This document shows, piece by piece, positions 61,657-64,000 of a DNA stretch of 64,000 bases (position 1 is its first letter; each line of letters opens with the position of its first letter). Made by a program: the position numbers and the translations under genes. A model generated the notes under the pieces. The model was not told where the DNA came from, did not search any database, and was given only the letters and a program-made list of their open reading frames with translations. This stretch comes from Micromonospora inositola. GTDB taxonomy: Bacteria > Actinomycetota > Actinomycetes > Mycobacteriales > Micromonosporaceae. The DNA is taken from contig NZ_LT607754.1 of the NCBI RefSeq assembly GCF_900090285.1, positions 186,001 through 250,000 on the forward strand. Direction: 5' to 3'.

Positions 61657-62742
61657 TCAGCTCGTCGGGATCAACTGACCCACGAGGCCGTGCTGCTCGT
61701 CGTCCGGCCCGGCGCTGAACCAGAGCGCGTCCTCGCCGCCGGTCGTCTCGGTGCCGGGCAGCAACGCCCACAGGCCGTCGATGCTGATCGTGTCACCGTC
61801 ATCGTCGCGCAACTGGCCCTCGAACTCGTCGCCGTCGAAGACGTTGATCCGGCCGTCGCCGAAGTTGCCGACCAGCAGGTCGCCGGCGAACTCGCCGAAG
61901 CTGTCCGGCGCGATGGCCAGGCCCCACGGCGCGTTGAGAGTCCCCTCGCTGGCGACCCGGCGTACGTCCGTCCCGAAGTGGGTGAAGAGGTCCACGAAGC
62001 CGAATCCCGCACCGGCCACGTCGTCCTCGGCGTCCGCGTCCTGCTTCGCGTAGGTGACGTAGACCCGCTCGTCGACCGTGAACACGTTGAACGGCGCGAA
62101 CCCGTCGGGGATGTCCTCGTCCTGGAAGGCGAAGTCCGGCAGCGCGACCTTCTCGAAGTCCTCATTGAACACGTCGATGCGCGCGTTGTGGAAATCGGTG
62201 GCGAGCAGGAAGTCGCCGAAGTCCGTCTTCAGCAGCGCGACTCCCTTGTAGATCGCGTCGTCCCGGTGGGCGACGACGACCGCCTTGGTGCCCGCGTTCG
62301 GGTTCCAGGCCGTGACGTCGCCACCCTCGCTCACGAAGATGAACCGGGCCGGTTCGTCGTCACCCCGTCCCGGCACCTCGAAGCCATCCGTGTCGTTGAA
62401 CGCGGCTCCGGTCGGCGCGCCGCCGGGAATGGTGACGGTGAGATCCACCTTCTTGACGGGCTCGCCGTCCACGCCCCCGCGATACACGGTGGCCGTGTTC
62501 GTGCCGTTGTTGGCCACCCACAGCGGCGTCCTCGGTCCCAGGGCCAGACCCCAGGAGTTGACCGCGTCGGGGTCGACGACGGCGGGTCTTCGGGATTCCT
62601 GGTCTGACACCTGGTTGATGACATCGAAGCGGGGAGCGCGGTCTTCACCGTGACCTCCGTCGTCCGCCATCGCCGGACTGCCCACGGCGGTGGCCGCCGC
62701 CACCGCCCCGATTGTCACCAGCCGCGCGATCTTCGTCGCCAT
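61657..62742 (-). CDS. Secreted TIGR03118-family beta-propeller protein
   Basis: The 361-residue protein has a Sec signal peptide (ARLVTIGAVAAATAVGSPAMAD) and a propeller-like body: VVDPDAVNSWGLALGPRTPLWVANNGTNTATVY, GFEVPGRGDDEPARFIFVSEGGDVTAWNP, LLATDFHNARIDVFNEDFEKV, LNAPWGLAIAPDSFGEFAGDLLVGNFGDGRINVFD and LWALLPGTETTGGEDALWFSAGPDDEQHGLVG. These segments are characteristic of the TIGR03118 family; its function is unknown. The mature protein is very acidic, consistent with secretion. Start ATG 62742. Confidence 0.9.
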   Translation of the reverse strand: MATKIARLVTIGAVAAATAVGSPAMADDGGHGEDRAPRFDVINQVSDQESRRPAVVDPDAVNSWGLALGPRTPLWVANNGTNTATVYRGGVDGEPVKKVDLTVTIPGGAPTGAAFNDTDGFEVPGRGDDEPARFIFVSEGGDVTAWNPNAGTKAVVVAHRDDAIYKGVALLKTDFGDFLLATDFHNARIDVFNEDFEKVALPDFAFQDEDIPDGFAPFNVFTVDERVYVTYAKQDADAEDDVAGAGFGFVDLFTHFGTDVRRVASEGTLNAPWGLAIAPDSFGEFAGDLLVGNFGDGRINVFDGDEFEGQLRDDDGDTISIDGLWALLPGTETTGGEDALWFSAGPDDEQHGLVGQLIPTS

Positions 62743-62803
62743 TTCTGCTCCTTTGCATCGGCTGACAGGGAAGCCTGCGCCCGCCGGTGAGCCAGGTGGC
62801 GGT

Positions 62804-62827
62804 CACGGGCACGGGCACGGGCACGGG
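62804..62827. repeat. Four tandem CACGGG hexamers
   Basis: CACGGG is repeated four times without interruption about 60 bp upstream of the TIGR03118 gene, in the 278-bp gap 62743-63020. I see no gene in this gap; its right part is relatively AT-rich and probably holds divergent promoters. Confidence 0.7.
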
Positions 62828-63020
62828 CAGCCACAGCTGGCTTCGGAGAGGGGTACTTGTGGAGCCTTTCGCCGTCCCGAGTCGTTGGGCGCCCGTAGCG
62901 ACCCTTCCATGAGGGCCGCGAGCCAGGTGTCTGCTTCGTGAATAAATGTCAGCTTTCCACCCGGTGGGGTCGAGCGCCCGCCGCGGAACCCGACCCGGCC
63001 CACGGCGTTAGCCTGCCGGC

Positions 63021-63803
63021 ATGGGCTACACCTGGATCTCGTTGACCACCGACTACGGTTTCGCCGACGGTTTCGTGGCGGCGTGCCACGGCGTGATCGC
63101 CAGAACCGCGCCGGCGGTACGGGTGATCGACGTGACCCACCTGGTGCCGCCGGCCGACGTCCGCCGGGGCGCGGCGGTGCTCGCCCAGACCGTCCCGTAC
63201 CTGCCGGCGGGGGTGCACGTCGCGGTGGTCGACCCGGGGGTCGGTACGGCCCGGCGTGGGATCGCCCTGGCCAGCCCGGGCGGGCTGCTGGTCGGGCCGG
63301 ACAACGGACTGCTGCCCGACGCCGCCGAAGCCCTCGGTGGGGTCACCGCGGCGGTCGAGCTGACCAACCCGGCGTGGCTGGCTCCGGAGGTGTCCCGCAC
63401 CTTCCACGGCCGGGATGTATTCGCGCCGGTCGCGGCCCGGCTCGCGTCCGGCGCACCGCTGGGCGAGGCCGGCCCCGCGGTGGACCCGGAGGCGCTGGTC
63501 CGGTTGCCGGCGCCGGTGGTCCGCCCGACCGCCGACGGGTTCGCCGCCGAGGTGCTCACCGTGGACCACTTCGGCAATGTCCAGCTCGCCGCCCCGGCCG
63601 CCCTGCTGGACGGGCTGCCCGCCCGGGTCCGGGTGGCCGGCCGGCAGGCGGCGCGCGGGCGCACCTTCGCCGACGCGCCGGTCGGCGCGCTGGTGGTGTA
63701 CGTCGACTCCGCCGGCCTGGTGGCGGTCGCGGTCAACAACGGCCGGGCCGCCGATCTGCTCGCCGCCCGCCCCGGGGACGTGCTGTCGGTGACCGGCACC
63801 TGA
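63021..63803 (+). CDS. S-adenosyl-L-methionine hydrolase (DUF62 / SAM hydroxide adenosyltransferase)
   Basis: The 260-residue enzyme belongs to the fluorinase/chlorinase superfamily: LTTDYGFADGFVAACHGVI, VIDVTHLVPPADVRRGAAVLAQTVPYLPAGVHVAVVDPGVG, LLVGPDNGLL, TFHGRDVFAPVAARLASG and VDHFGNVQL. The Asp near the N-terminus, the DPGVG loop and FHGRDxFAP form the SAM site. Most housekeeping members hydrolyse SAM to adenosine and methionine rather than halogenate. The long insertion loop of true fluorinases is not evident, so hydrolase activity is the better guess. Start ATG 63021. Confidence 0.9.
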   Translation: MGYTWISLTTDYGFADGFVAACHGVIARTAPAVRVIDVTHLVPPADVRRGAAVLAQTVPYLPAGVHVAVVDPGVGTARRGIALASPGGLLVGPDNGLLPDAAEALGGVTAAVELTNPAWLAPEVSRTFHGRDVFAPVAARLASGAPLGEAGPAVDPEALVRLPAPVVRPTADGFAAEVLTVDHFGNVQLAAPAALLDGLPARVRVAGRQAARGRTFADAPVGALVVYVDSAGLVAVAVNNGRAADLLAARPGDVLSVTGT

Positions 63804-63847
63804 GATCGCGTGCCCACCGCCGGCGTCGGGTGTGGAATGCTGCTCCG

Positions 63848-64000
63848 GTGGGTGAGCACTGGGTTCCGGTCGCCTGTCCGTGTTGCGCGTCCCGGACCGG
63901 CGGGGGCACCTGCCCGGTGTGCTTCTGGACCGACGACGGCCAGTCCGACGCGGACGTTGACGTCGTGCGGGAGGGGCCCAACGGTGACCTGAGCCTCGCC
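63848..64000 (+). CDS. CPCC family cysteine-rich protein (N-terminal part)
   Basis: The first 51 codons of a gene cut by the right edge. VACPCCASRTGGGTCPVCFWTDDGQSDAD has the CPCC...CPVCFWxDDG pattern of the Cys_rich_CPCC family, small putative metal-binding proteins, and GPNGDLSLA continues as expected for that family. Start GTG 63848, 44 bp after the SAM hydrolase gene. Confidence 0.8.
   Translation, partial: MGEHWVPVACPCCASRTGGGTCPVCFWTDDGQSDADVDVVREGPNGDLSLA

Noticed and set aside
62803..63003. 66-codon minus-strand frame ending in Cys-Pro repeats
   Set aside because: The CPCPCP end is only the CACGGG hexamer tract in translation; there is no ribosome site and no recognised domain.

Overview
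The window is about 73% GC, its codons are strongly G/C-biased at the third position, and GTG starts are common. Gene content (IdeR, LexA with actinobacterial SOS boxes, B12-dependent NrdJ, UdgX, Lhr, RNase Y, gluABCD, mrp antiporter) points to a filamentous actinomycete chromosome, most likely Micromonospora or a close relative. It looks like core chromosome: I see no tRNA, rRNA, CRISPR array, integrase or intact insertion sequence.

Layout. 0-5 kb: end of an AcuC-like deacetylase, sulfurtransferase, ideR behind a coupled leader peptide, a lipoprotein, asparaginase, a sigma-factor remnant and a methyltransferase. 5-12 kb: MFS exporter, a YCII/ECF42-type sigma pair, LtrA, a GlxA-type regulator, DUF6010 and DUF2332 proteins. 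12-13 kb: a small decayed patch with a two-gene HTH module, a truncated SRPBCC gene and a dispersed repeat. 13-18 kb: nrdR-nrdJ divergent from lexA, with NrdR and LexA boxes visible. 18-29 kb: secreted/membrane protein, hflX divergent from malic enzyme, dioxygenase-miaA-dapF operon, DUF349, miaB. 29-34 kb: selD and the gluABCD glutamate importer. 34-39 kb: rny behind a coupled 50-codon ORF, a BKACE enzyme, recA-recX. 39-47 kb: transporters, acyl-CoA dehydrogenase, UdgX, a MocR regulator divergent from a PNPOx-GNAT fusion plus LysE exporter, Spo0M. 47-56 kb: two CNNM/CBS membrane proteins and a complete mrpACDEFG operon. 56-64 kb: Lhr helicase, a secreted TIGR03118-type protein, a SAM hydrolase and the start of a CPCC protein.

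Two themes stand out. DNA-damage and nucleotide functions cluster here: lexA, recA, recX, udgX, lhr and nrdRJ. Short ORFs also repeatedly bridge coupled genes. At mrpA/mrpC and mrpC/mrpD, two related elements, each shifting the start codon by 59 bp, carry a 20-codon ORF that starts inside the upstream stop codon and stops inside the downstream start codon. An unrelated 27-codon ORF does the same between the two CNNM genes. ideR and rny are each preceded by a short ORF whose stop overlaps the real start. The mrp elements look like a mobile or duplicated translational-coupling adaptor and are my main candidate for something undescribed. Other items worth checking are a near-perfect 89-bp palindrome between convergent genes, a second dispersed repeat family, and paired GTnAC-n6-GTnAC sites near gluABCD.
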